From: Sphingobacteriales bacterium | GTDB lineage: Bacteria; Bacteroidota; Bacteroidia; Chitinophagales; Chitinophagaceae | DNA: 64,000 nt | Reading direction: 5' to 3' | NCBI GenBank assembly: GCA_016235125.1 | Contig: JACRLZ010000007.1 | Span: 62,001-126,000, forward strand | Part shown: positions 45,301 through 53,800 of the stretch, one piece after another | How positions within the stretch are numbered: the first letter of the stretch is position 1 | Layout: each line of letters starts with the position of its first letter | Translations under genes and position numbers: made by a program | The notes under the pieces: model-generated | The model's input: the letters and a program-made list of their open reading frames with translations, nothing else | Databases searched by the model: none | Told to the model about the DNA's origin: nothing

Positions 45301-45365
45301 TTCTGTGCTTCTGTGTTTCAGTGGCATAAATATTATTGCCACAGAAGCACTGAAACACTGAAGAA
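45301..45365. repeat. Octamer-periodic palindromic element
   Basis: Left half TTCTGTG, CTTCTGTG, TTTCAGTG, GCA; a 10-bp spacer; right half TGC, CACAGAAG, CACTGAAA, CACTGAAG. The halves are inverted copies in units of eight, with each unit matching the other half except at a central base. No gene inside. Lies between the beta-barrel gene and the DinB-like gene. Confidence 0.7.
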
Positions 45366-45376
45366 AAACTTAACTA

Positions 45377-45925
45377 TCAGTACTTCTTCGCCGGATCTTT
45401 TATTTCACTGCTTTGGTTGTATTGCTGCGACTGCCCTTTGGGAATGGAAAGGCTTTTCCATTTTTCACTCTTTAGCATTTTCCCGATGTATAATATCTGA
45501 CCAATATGATGAGGATAATGCGCCAGTTGCCGGTTAAGAGCATCAATAACAGTTAATGATTCTTTGCGGATATAAATAGTTTTTAATAAATCTTCTTCAT
45601 GAAGTGATTCCAGTGCATCCAGGCAGCATTTCCAACCTTTTTCCCAAAGATCAATTACCTGTTGCCTTGAATAATTATGAATTTCAAATTCATCATCCCG
45701 CTGCCGCCATTCTTTTTCTCCGTCCTCCGTCAGAAAATTAGTAAAGCGGCTCAGCATGTTACCAACCATATGCTGTACAATGATGGCTACACTGTTCGAT
45801 GCTGAGTTGGGCATATAATGAAAGTCCTTTTCATCCAACTGCTCAAATGCCTTTTCAGCAATGTCTTTGTAATATTTTAATCTGCGTATAACTGTTTGCA
45901 GATATTCTTTTCCGATTGTAATCAT
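45377..45925 (-). CDS. DinB-like protein, DUF1572 family
   Basis: Cytoplasmic four-helix protein of 182 residues. The sequence follows the DUF1572 branch of the DinB superfamily: YLQTVIRRLKYYKDIAEKAF, SNSVAIIVQHMVGNMLSRFT (first metal-site His), DLWEKGWKCCLDALESL, and LNRQLAHYPHHIGQILYIGK (closing His pair). DinB-fold proteins often bind a divalent metal through three His and may act as thiol transferases; substrate is unknown here. It is flanked on both sides by short-period repeat elements. Confidence 0.82.
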   Translation of the reverse strand: MITIGKEYLQTVIRRLKYYKDIAEKAFEQLDEKDFHYMPNSASNSVAIIVQHMVGNMLSRFTNFLTEDGEKEWRQRDDEFEIHNYSRQQVIDLWEKGWKCCLDALESLHEEDLLKTIYIRKESLTVIDALNRQLAHYPHHIGQILYIGKMLKSEKWKSLSIPKGQSQQYNQSSEIKDPAKKY

Positions 45926-45939
45926 AATTCTTCTTTTTA

Positions 45940-45995
45940 GACTTCTGACTAAGGACTAACGACTCCCGACTAATAAATCCCACATCCCGTATCTC
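45940..45995. repeat. Heptamer-periodic degenerate array
   Basis: Read in sevens: GACTTCT, GACTAAG, GACTAAC, GACTCCC, GACTAAT, AAATCCC, ACATCCC, GTATCTC. Eight units keep the frame without a gap, and the unit changes part-way from GACTNNN to NNATCCC. Lies between the DinB-like gene and ggt. Confidence 0.78.
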
Positions 45996-45999
45996 CCTC

Positions 46000-47718
46000 T
46001 CACCATCCCTCCGCTGCATCATCACCTCTTACATCCGCTACAGCTTCAATTTTTTTATCAGGTAAGACTTTTATCACTTCAGTTCTTCCGATCGGTCCTC
46101 TATCTTTTACAGTATATCCCATTTTTCTCAATGCTTCTCTTGTAGCTTCCGGCACTGCCCTTTCAATCATTATTTCATCCGGCAACCACTGATGATGAAA
46201 TTTGGCTTTCCAAACCGCATCTTGTGTACTCATATTAAACTCAATGATGTCAACAATTGTTTGAAATACCGAAGTGGGGATAGTGGTGCCACCGGGTGTG
46301 CCTACTACGAGATAGGGATAATTATCTTTTAATACAATGGTCGGCGTCATAGAACTCAGCATTCTTTTGCCGGGTTTGATTGCATTGGCTTCGCCACCCA
46401 CAGCACCGTACATATTCGGCACACCTGGTTTTATACTGAAGTCATCCATTTCATCATTCAGAAAAAATCCTGCACCGCCAACTACAGTCTTGCTGCCGTA
46501 AGAATCATTAAGCGTTGTTGTTACAGCAACAGCATTACCGTCTTTGTCGATCACACTAAGGTGTGTTGTTTCTTCACTTTCATATCCGGCAAGTTTTCCG
46601 GGTTGTATCATACTGCTGGGTGTTGCTTTTACCGGGTCGTAATTGAACATCCTTTCCTGTAAATATTTATCACTGCACAGCATAGCCACCGGCACCTTAT
46701 AAAAATCAGCATCACCCATATATCTTGCCCTGTCGGCGAAAGCCCTGCGTTCCACTTCTGTCATCAGTTGCATTGCCTGCGGCGAAAGAAAACCCATTTT
46801 GCCAATATCCCTGTCTTCAATCATCTTCATCATCTGGTTCAGCAATAATCCGCCACTGCTTGGCATGGGCATACCAACTATTTTGTAACCTTTATAATTA
46901 AATGTGTGCGGCTCTCTGCTTATGGCTTTGTAGTTTTTTAAGTCTTCAAGTGTAATAATGCCATTACCCCTTTTCATTTCTTCCATAATCAACCTTGCAG
47001 TTTCGCCTTCATAAAATCCAGCCTGGCCTTTGTCCCTTATTCGCTTTAAGGTATTGGCCAGATCAGTTTGAATTAAAGTATCTCCCTTCTTCCAATTTTC
47101 TTTTGCCAGAGCAGGTGTTACCGTGTTATAGTTTTTCAGATCATTCTGCAAAGCATTGAATGAGCTGGCTTCTCTCTCTGTAATGGCAAACCCATTTTCA
47201 GCCAGGTCGATTGCAGGCTGTATCAGTTTTTCAAAAGGAAGTTTTGCATATTGATGCGAACTGAATAGCCCTGCCACTGTTCCCGGCACACCGCTTGATA
47301 AATGTCCTTCCTGGCTTTTTTCATGCATAGGGTCGCCTTTTTCATTCAGGTACATGTCACGGTGTGCTCTACCGGGCGCCATTTCACGGTAGTCCAATGC
47401 AATTAATTTTCCGTCGCTTAATCTTGCTACCATAAAACCGCCACCGCCAATATTTCCTGCATTCGGGTATACTACGGCTAATGCAAGTTGAGTGGCAATA
47501 GCCGCATCAACAGCATTACCGCCCATTTTTAAAATTTCAACTCCCACCTTGCTCGCCAGCGGATGTGCAGACACTACAGCGCCATTGGAACAGGTAATTG
47601 TTTTTTGAGTGGAGTACTGAAAAGGATTTATCGAAACAGAACTGCTTTTGTTCTTTTCACTGACAGCACAGGAAAACACTAATGAAGAAAAGAGCAGGAA
47701 CAGGAAGAATTTTTTCAT
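46000..47718 (-). CDS. ggt: Gamma-glutamyltransferase (lipoprotein)
   Basis: Periplasmic enzyme of 572 residues that transfers or hydrolyses the gamma-glutamyl group of glutathione and related amides. The N-terminus is a lipoprotein signal (MKKFFLFLLFSSLVFSCAV, lipobox Cys17), so it is membrane-anchored. The large subunit contains GNAVDAAIATQLALAVVYPN, GGGGFMVARL, DYREMAPGRA and GVPGTVAGL. Autocleavage gives the small subunit at the nucleophile Thr384 in ETTHLSVIDKDGNAVAVTTT; NDEMDDFS and MLSSMTPTIVL complete the active site, and VVGTPGGTTIPTSVFQ follows. It is divergent from the M14 peptidase gene, sharing a 78-bp promoter region, so both may be involved in peptide or glutathione scavenging. 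Confidence 0.95.
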   Translation of the reverse strand: MKKFFLFLLFSSLVFSCAVSEKNKSSSVSINPFQYSTQKTITCSNGAVVSAHPLASKVGVEILKMGGNAVDAAIATQLALAVVYPNAGNIGGGGFMVARLSDGKLIALDYREMAPGRAHRDMYLNEKGDPMHEKSQEGHLSSGVPGTVAGLFSSHQYAKLPFEKLIQPAIDLAENGFAITEREASSFNALQNDLKNYNTVTPALAKENWKKGDTLIQTDLANTLKRIRDKGQAGFYEGETARLIMEEMKRGNGIITLEDLKNYKAISREPHTFNYKGYKIVGMPMPSSGGLLLNQMMKMIEDRDIGKMGFLSPQAMQLMTEVERRAFADRARYMGDADFYKVPVAMLCSDKYLQERMFNYDPVKATPSSMIQPGKLAGYESEETTHLSVIDKDGNAVAVTTTLNDSYGSKTVVGGAGFFLNDEMDDFSIKPGVPNMYGAVGGEANAIKPGKRMLSSMTPTIVLKDNYPYLVVGTPGGTTIPTSVFQTIVDIIEFNMSTQDAVWKAKFHHQWLPDEIMIERAVPEATREALRKMGYTVKDRGPIGRTEVIKVLPDKKIEAVADVRGDDAAEGW

Positions 47719-47796
47719 TCAGTCATTCTTTTGCGGAAAGGTACTTAAATCCGGAAAAAACAAGATTGCTTATATTGCCGGCTTAAATTTTTTGTC

Positions 47797-50319
47797 ATGC
47801 TGAAAAAGCTATCGGGAGTTACCGGGTTCTGCTTATTATTCCTTGTTTCTTTGGGCCAGCTAAAATCACCTGAAGATTTTTTGGGTTATAAGGTCGGCAC
47901 CCGTTTTACGCCGCACTGGAAAATTGTGAATTATTTTAATCATGTTGCCGCCAATTCACCTTCGGTAATGAAACTGCAGCAGTACGGTGAAACCAATGAA
48001 GGTCGCCCTCTCTTGCTGGCTTTTATTTCTTCGGCAGAAAATATTTCCAATCTTGAAAATATCCGCAAAAATAATCTTCGTCTTACGGGATTAATGAATG
48101 ATAAAACTGCAGCTGAAGAAAATTCGCCTTCGATAGTTTGGCTTAGCTATAATGTACACGGTAATGAACCCGCATCATCTGAAGCTGCAATGCTTACTTT
48201 GTATGCATTGGCCGATCCTTCAAACAGCAAAACAAAAGAATGGCTGAAAAATACAGTGGTGATCATTGACCCATGCATCAATCCTGACGGCAGAGACCGT
48301 TATGTGAACTGGTATAATTCTGCTGTGGGAAAAAATTATAACCCCAACAGGCTGGCGAGAGAGCACCGTGAACCATGGCCGCAGGGCAGAACCAATCATT
48401 ACAATTTTGATCTGAACCGTGACTGGGCATGGCAAACTCAACCGGAAAGCCGTCAACGGATAAAAGTGTACCTGCAGTGGATGCCGCAGGTGCATGTGGA
48501 TTATCATGAGCAGGGTATTAATGAACCTTATTATTTTGCCCCGGCAGCAGAACCTTTTCATGAAGTCATCACTCCCTGGCAACGGGAATTTCAAAACACC
48601 ATTGGGAAAAACAATGCAAAGTATTTTGATGCCAGCAACTGGTTATACTTCACTAAAATCAGGTTCGATTTGTTTTATCCTTCTTATGGCGACACGTATC
48701 CAACTTTCAATGGCTCCATCGGCATGACCTATGAACAAGGCGGCATATCAGCCGGGCTTGGAGTGATAAATGATGAAGCAGATACACTTACCCTTGCTGA
48801 CAGGGCGATGCATCATTTCACCACATCTTTAAGTACGATTGAAATATCCTCGCTGAATGGAAAAAAACTTGTAGCTGAATTCAGAAAGTATTTCAGCAAC
48901 GCAATGACAAATGGAATAGGCGAGTATAAAAGTTATGTGATAAAATATGATGCAGCCGATGCGCAAAAAATTGACAAGCTGCTTGATCTTATGGATAAAA
49001 ACGGGGTTCAATATGGAACCGGTTCAGGTACGGGGAAGGGATATAATTATAATACAGGGAAGGAAGAAACTTTTACACTCAATGCTAATGATATTGTGAT
49101 CAGTTCTTACCAGCCCAGATCAGCCATGGTAAAAGTTTTATTTGAACCGAAATCCAAACTGGTTGATTCTGTTACATACGATATCACAGCATGGTCACTT
49201 CCTTATGCTTATGGATTAACGGCATTTGCAACAAAGGATAAAATCGTTGTTAGTGGAAATGTAACAAAAGTAAAAACAACAAATACTGAAACAAGTTATG
49301 GCTATGTGATGCCATGGAACGGCGTTCGTACAGCAAGGGCAACCGGCCAGCTGTTGAAGAAAGGAATATTGCTTCGTTATTCAGAAACGGCTTTTGAAAT
49401 AAACGGAAACAAATTTGACCGTGGAGCCATTATCATTTTAAAAACTGCAAATAAAAGAGCCGGAAATAATTTGTGGGCTACAGTACGGGAAGTGGCCGAT
49501 GCAAATAATATACAGTTGTACCCTGTTTCATCGGGAATGGTGGATAAAGGAGTAGATTTTGGAAGCGATATGGTGCATCCGTTAAAAGCCCCAAGGGTAG
49601 TAATGATAACGGGTGATGCCATTAGCAGCAGTGCAGCGGGTGGGGTGTGGAGTTTTTTTGAACAGGAGCTGGATTATCCCGTTACCCAGGTTCTTGCCAA
49701 TGATATCCAGCGTATCAACTGGAATGAAGTGGATGTAATGATAATGCCCGATGGCAATTATCGTTTTTTGAATGACAAAGAAACTTTGGAAGCATTTAAG
49801 AACTGGATAAACAATGGGGGCAGGGTGATAGCATTGGAAGGGACTGTAGCCCAGCTTTCGAAAGCAGAAATTGGTTGTAAGATGAAGAAAGATGATGACG
49901 CAGATAAAAAAGATAAGGACAAAACTGCCGGCTATGATGCATTGAAAAAATTTGAAGACAGAGAAAGAGATTTTGTATCAGGCACTACACCCGGGTCTAT
50001 TTTCAAAGTAGAGTTGGACAATACAAATCCGCTGGCCTTTGGTTATCCCGGATATTATTATACATTAAAACAGGACGACCAGGTATATGAGTTTTTTAAG
50101 GATGGCGGCTGGAATGTGGGAGTAATAAAAAAAGACAACCAGGTAGCAGGCTTTGTCGGCGCAAAATTAAAAGACAAACTGAAAGATGGCTTGCTGATCG
50201 GCGTACAAAATATGGGCGATGGCTCTGTAACCTGTTTTGCAGATGATGTATTGTTCAGAAATTTCTGGGAAAACGGGAAACTGATGTTTTGCAACGCAGT
50301 TTTTCTGGTTGGCCAATAA
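47797..50319 (+). CDS. M14 zinc carboxypeptidase with C-terminal amidotransferase-like domain
   Basis: Exported metallopeptidase of 840 residues (signal MLKKLSGVTGFCLLFLVSLG). The M14 domain covers about residues 25-350: zinc ligands His121 and Glu124 in NVHGNEPASSE, substrate Arg in NPDGRDRYVNWYNS, and the third ligand His233 in PQVHVDYHEQG. The expected general-base Glu lies in SIGMTYEQGG. Residues 600-700 form a second module (RVVMITGDAIS, VDVMIMPDGNYRFL, FKNWINNGGRVIALEGT) that reads as a class-I amidotransferase-like Rossmann domain without its catalytic Cys. The same combination is known in Bacteroidota M14 proteins. It probably trims peptides or amidated side chains outside the cell. 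Confidence 0.9.
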   Translation: MLKKLSGVTGFCLLFLVSLGQLKSPEDFLGYKVGTRFTPHWKIVNYFNHVAANSPSVMKLQQYGETNEGRPLLLAFISSAENISNLENIRKNNLRLTGLMNDKTAAEENSPSIVWLSYNVHGNEPASSEAAMLTLYALADPSNSKTKEWLKNTVVIIDPCINPDGRDRYVNWYNSAVGKNYNPNRLAREHREPWPQGRTNHYNFDLNRDWAWQTQPESRQRIKVYLQWMPQVHVDYHEQGINEPYYFAPAAEPFHEVITPWQREFQNTIGKNNAKYFDASNWLYFTKIRFDLFYPSYGDTYPTFNGSIGMTYEQGGISAGLGVINDEADTLTLADRAMHHFTTSLSTIEISSLNGKKLVAEFRKYFSNAMTNGIGEYKSYVIKYDAADAQKIDKLLDLMDKNGVQYGTGSGTGKGYNYNTGKEETFTLNANDIVISSYQPRSAMVKVLFEPKSKLVDSVTYDITAWSLPYAYGLTAFATKDKIVVSGNVTKVKTTNTETSYGYVMPWNGVRTARATGQLLKKGILLRYSETAFEINGNKFDRGAIIILKTANKRAGNNLWATVREVADANNIQLYPVSSGMVDKGVDFGSDMVHPLKAPRVVMITGDAISSSAAGGVWSFFEQELDYPVTQVLANDIQRINWNEVDVMIMPDGNYRFLNDKETLEAFKNWINNGGRVIALEGTVAQLSKAEIGCKMKKDDDADKKDKDKTAGYDALKKFEDRERDFVSGTTPGSIFKVELDNTNPLAFGYPGYYYTLKQDDQVYEFFKDGGWNVGVIKKDNQVAGFVGAKLKDKLKDGLLIGVQNMGDGSVTCFADDVLFRNFWENGKLMFCNAVFLVGQ

Positions 50320-50328
50320 TGTTTAATT

Positions 50329-50421
50329 TACTGCGTACTACGTAGCTCATGCAACAGAATAAATCGATTTACCATGCGGAAAGCGTATCGCAATGTTACC
50401 TAAAGCGTAAGCGTAGCAGTA
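50329..50421. repeat. Weak short-period inverted element
   Basis: Left arm TACTGCGTACTACGTAGC (50329-50346), right arm GCGTAAGCGTAGCAGTA (50405-50421); TACTGC matches GCAGTA exactly and the remaining parts are degenerate GCGTA words. It resembles the other periodic elements but the period is uneven. Confidence 0.35.
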
Positions 50422-50445
50422 CTTTTTAAACCACAAACAAAACCA

Positions 50446-50937
50446 ATGCTTAAAAAATTAATCGTTCTTGCTGCATTGCCGGTGTGCATTGCTGCATGTA
50501 AATCAAGAGCCAGGTCAGCTGTTAATTATAACAATGATATTATTGCCAAGGAAAACAGCCTGCAGCCGGATGTGGAAGCAACGGAAAATAAAGTTGCTAA
50601 ATTTTTTGATGCGGGTCAGTATGACAGTATTGCGTTGGCAGGAGAACATATGGAAAGAATTGTGCAAAAGAAAATTGACGAGATCAATGCCCTGTCAACT
50701 CCGGATGCAAAAGGCATAAGCAGTTTCAAGGCTGCTGTTATCGAATATTTTAAGTTTATTAAAAGCCTTTATACTGATTACAAAGAATACGGATTGGCAG
50801 ATACAGATGAGAAGAGAACCGAAGTGGCATTGGACATTCAAAAGATTGTGAACCGAAAACAGGATGCATTAAACGATCTGCAATCAGCCCAGAAAAAATT
50901 TGCCGATGCCAACGGCTTCAGGCTCGAAAAGAAATGA
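50446..50937 (+). CDS. Small helical lipoprotein, unknown function
   Basis: Exported lipoprotein of 163 residues. The signal MLKKLIVLAALPVCIAACKS has a lipobox IAAC, so the mature protein is lipid-anchored. The rest is charged and helical (ENKVAKFFDAGQYDSIALAG; GISSFKAAVIEYFKFIKSLY; KRTEVALDIQKIVNRKQDAL), probably a helical hairpin or four-helix bundle resembling the LIC11966-type surface proteins; I cannot confirm the family. It lies in line between the M14 peptidase and the PIG-L deacetylase, with gaps of 126 and 61 nt, so co-expression is plausible. Confidence 0.75.
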   Translation: MLKKLIVLAALPVCIAACKSRARSAVNYNNDIIAKENSLQPDVEATENKVAKFFDAGQYDSIALAGEHMERIVQKKIDEINALSTPDAKGISSFKAAVIEYFKFIKSLYTDYKEYGLADTDEKRTEVALDIQKIVNRKQDALNDLQSAQKKFADANGFRLEKK

Positions 50938-50998
50938 ATTGACAAGCGGTTCGGGCAGCTTCATAAATAGCAGTTATATTCGCTGAATAATTTATTCA

Positions 50999-53494
50999 AT
51001 GAGAAAAGCGATATTATTTATCTCTTGTGTCTTATTCCTTGTTCCTTATTCCTTCTCTCAGGCTCCACAGAGCTGGACTTCGGCCGAAATGTACCAGGCG
51101 CTGCGCAAACTGAATGTACTGGGCTCTGTGTTATACGTTGCTGCCCATCCGGATGATGAGAATACAAGACTTATTGCTTATTTATCCAAAGACAAATTAT
51201 ACCGTACCGGTTATCTCTCCATAACCCGTGGCGATGGCGGACAAAACCTGATCGGCGATGAACAGGGAATTGACCTGGGATTGATCAGAACCCAGGAACT
51301 GCTTGCGGCAAGAAGAATTGACGGTGGAGAACAATTTTTTACAAGAGCCTATGATTTTGGTTTTTCGAAAAGCCCGGAGGAAACTTTTACCAAATGGGAC
51401 AAAGAAAAAATATTGAGTGATGTGGTATGGGTGATCAGGAAATTTCAACCGGATGTTATCATTACAAGATTTCCAACTACCGGTGAAGGTGGCCATGGTC
51501 ATCATACGGCTTCCGCCATTTTAGCTAATGAGGCATTTGCAGCAGCAGCAGATCCCAATCGCTTTCCTGAACAATTTAAATATGGTGTAAGCCCATGGCA
51601 GGTCAAAAGGATTTTATGGAACACTTTCAATTTTGGGGGAACCAATACACAGAGTAATGACCAGTTTCATTTTGATGTGGGTGGTTACAATCCTTTGTTG
51701 GGAAAAAGTTATGGCGAGATAGCTGCAAACAGCCGTAGCCAGCACAAGAGCCAGGGTTTTGGCGTGCCGGCCACAAGGGGCGAAGCAATAGAATATTTTA
51801 AAACTACAGGAGGTAGTGCACCCGGTAATGAGCTGATGGATGATGTTGATCTCAGTTGGAAAAAAATTCCCGGAGGGGATGTAATTGAAAAAAAGATTGA
51901 CAGCTTATCAGCTTCGTTTGATTTTCTGCATCCTGAAAAATCAGTAAAGGGGTTAGTGTCACTTTATCAGCAACTACAATCCATGCCACCAGGTTATTGG
52001 AGAAATAAAAAAACGGCTGAAACGCAACAATTGATCGAGCAATGCAGTGGTTTGTTTTTGGATGCCACCACTTCAGAACAGTTTGCTGTGCAAACCGATT
52101 CAATTAAAATTAATTTTTCACTTAATAACCGGTTGGGGACTGATGCAGTATTGCAAAAAGTTCAGATGGACGATTTTGATTCTGTGTTTTCAAAACCGCT
52201 TGAAAGGAATAAGAATTTCAATTTTTCCAAAACATTTCCCGTAGCAGCAGATAAAGACCTTACCCAGCCTTATTGGCTCGCCAATAAAATGGAAGAAGGT
52301 TATTTTAATGTGAATGAGCAATTGAGGATCGGCCAGGCTGATGCGGACCCGGCATACCAGGTTTCAGTTCAGGTAAAAATTTACGGACAGATCTTCAGTT
52401 TTATTAAACCGGTGAAATATAAATTTACTGATCCTGTAAAGGGTGAGTTGTATGAGCCATTGGTTGTAGTGCCACCGGTAATGGTAGCCCCCGATGAAGA
52501 TTTGCAAATCGTTATTAATGATAAAACAACCATTGAAGGAAGTTTAACACTTTCAGGAATGAAAAAAGGCTTCAGTGGAAAATTATCAGCAATTGATGAA
52601 GGCAGTAACAAAAGGCTTGATGGATTTTCATTCAGCAATTCTGATGCAGCTATCGGTTCCCGAAATCAGGTTATCAATCTAAGTTATAAGGGAAGCAATG
52701 GTAAGTCAGTTGCAGCAATGAGGCTTGGTATCACAGGAAACGACGAAAAAATGTTGTCAAATGATAAGCATGAAATCAAATACGATCACATACCTTGGAT
52801 AAATTATTATCATGATGCAACAGTGGCGATAAAAAATGTTCAGCTTGATACTTATAACAGAAAAATCGGCTATATAGTTGGCGCCGGGGATAAAGTCCCG
52901 GCTGCATTGGAACAGATGGGTTATGAAGTGACATTACTCAGCGATAAAGAGCTTTCTAAAAACAACTTTGATAAATTCGATGTTATTATCACCGGTGTCA
53001 GGGCATATAACACAAATGCCTGGCTGAATAAGCACTATGAAAAACTGATGAAATATGTGAATGAAGGAGGTAGCCTGATCGTTCAATACAATACCAGTAA
53101 CCAGATCGGTCCGGTAAGGGCTAAAATAGGGCCTTATGATTTCAACATAACCCGAAACAGGGTGACAGATGAAAATGCAAAAGTGACTTTCCTAAAACCT
53201 GAGCATCCTGTATTTAATTTCCCGAATAAAATAACGGATGAGGATTTTAAAGGATGGATACAGGAAAGAAGTATTTATCATGCCAGCGATACATCCGGTA
53301 AGTTTGAAAAACTCATCAGCATGGCTGACCCGGGCGAAAAATCAGATGATGGGAGCCTATTAGTTGCTAAATACGGAAAAGGCTGGTTTACTTATACCGG
53401 GCTTGTATTTTTCCGTGAACTTCCCGCCGGAGTTCCGGGGGCATACAGGTTAATAGCAAATATTATTGCCCTAAACAAAAGGAAAGGATTCTGA
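50999..53494 (+). CDS. Exported PIG-L (LmbE) deacetylase with C-terminal amidotransferase-like domain
   Basis: Zinc-dependent N-acetyl-sugar deacetylase family, 831 residues. Signal peptide MRKAILFISCVLFLVPYSFS. Residues 40-220 are the PIG-L domain: catalytic AHPDDENTRLIAYLSKD (His50, Asp52-Asp53), RGDGGQNLIGDE, IRTQELLAARRIDGG, and the third zinc ligand in GEGGHGHHTASA. Residues 330-600 are beta-rich spacer domains. Residues about 615-831 (IGYIVGAGDKVPAALEQMGY, VIITGVRAYNTNAWL, LMKYVNEGGSLIVQYNTSN, WFTYTGLVFFRELPAGVPGA) read as an amidotransferase-like module without its Cys. Such long PIG-L proteins are typical of Bacteroidota; the substrate is probably an extracellular amino-sugar glycan. 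Its stop TGA overlaps the ATG of the next microgene (TGATG). Confidence 0.9.
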   Translation: MRKAILFISCVLFLVPYSFSQAPQSWTSAEMYQALRKLNVLGSVLYVAAHPDDENTRLIAYLSKDKLYRTGYLSITRGDGGQNLIGDEQGIDLGLIRTQELLAARRIDGGEQFFTRAYDFGFSKSPEETFTKWDKEKILSDVVWVIRKFQPDVIITRFPTTGEGGHGHHTASAILANEAFAAAADPNRFPEQFKYGVSPWQVKRILWNTFNFGGTNTQSNDQFHFDVGGYNPLLGKSYGEIAANSRSQHKSQGFGVPATRGEAIEYFKTTGGSAPGNELMDDVDLSWKKIPGGDVIEKKIDSLSASFDFLHPEKSVKGLVSLYQQLQSMPPGYWRNKKTAETQQLIEQCSGLFLDATTSEQFAVQTDSIKINFSLNNRLGTDAVLQKVQMDDFDSVFSKPLERNKNFNFSKTFPVAADKDLTQPYWLANKMEEGYFNVNEQLRIGQADADPAYQVSVQVKIYGQIFSFIKPVKYKFTDPVKGELYEPLVVVPPVMVAPDEDLQIVINDKTTIEGSLTLSGMKKGFSGKLSAIDEGSNKRLDGFSFSNSDAAIGSRNQVINLSYKGSNGKSVAAMRLGITGNDEKMLSNDKHEIKYDHIPWINYYHDATVAIKNVQLDTYNRKIGYIVGAGDKVPAALEQMGYEVTLLSDKELSKNNFDKFDVIITGVRAYNTNAWLNKHYEKLMKYVNEGGSLIVQYNTSNQIGPVRAKIGPYDFNITRNRVTDENAKVTFLKPEHPVFNFPNKITDEDFKGWIQERSIYHASDTSGKFEKLISMADPGEKSDDGSLLVAKYGKGWFTYTGLVFFRELPAGVPGAYRLIANIIALNKRKGF

Positions 53495-53670
53495 TGGCAA
53501 GCAATAATAAACCAAACGTAAAAAGAGGTGAACTGGCATTCATCTTTGCAATTGTGCTTGGACTTGTATTGGGGATGGCCATTAAAAAGATAAGACTGGG
53601 GATCATCCTTGGTTTGATTTTGGGGATAGTGATAGTTTTTACAGGCTGGCTTCGCACCACCAGAAAATAA
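53494..53670 (+). CDS. 58-residue membrane microprotein
   Basis: Tiny gene whose ATG overlaps the stop of the PIG-L gene (TGATG at 53492-53496), so translation is coupled. The 58-residue product has a short polar N-terminus (MASNNKPNVKRGE) and two hydrophobic segments, LAFIFAIVLGLVLGMAI and LGIILGLILGIVIVFTG, separated by KKIR, i.e. a membrane hairpin, ending in WLRTTRK. I do not recognise the family. The position before the symporter and the perfect frame conservation with basic loops support a real protein. Confidence 0.72.
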   Translation: MASNNKPNVKRGELAFIFAIVLGLVLGMAIKKIRLGIILGLILGIVIVFTGWLRTTRK

Positions 53671-53674
53671 ACTA

Positions 53675-53800
53675 ATGAATCTGCCCGAACATGATAAGGC
53701 GCCATTTTTCCGAAACTGGAATTTCTGGTATGTACTGGTGATTTTATTTCTTGTTTTACTTATCATTCTTTTTACTTTATTCACCAAACGGTTTGCATGA
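53675..53800 (+). CDS. 41-residue single-pass membrane microprotein
   Basis: Begins 4 nt after the previous stop and ends with ATGA shared with the symporter start (53797-53800). The product has a polar head (MNLPEHDKAPFFRNWNFW), one long hydrophobic helix (YVLVILFLVLLIILFTLF) and a basic tail TKRFA. The NWNFWY-helix-FTKRFA layout is like small accessory proteins I recall upstream of Bacteroidota sodium:solute symporters. Tight coupling to the symporter supports a role as a small subunit or stabiliser; this is an inference. Confidence 0.75.
   Translation: MNLPEHDKAPFFRNWNFWYVLVILFLVLLIILFTLFTKRFA

Noticed and set aside
45940..45995. CRISPR-like array
   Set aside because: Units are only 7 bp, contiguous and degenerate, with no spacers and no cas genes in the window.
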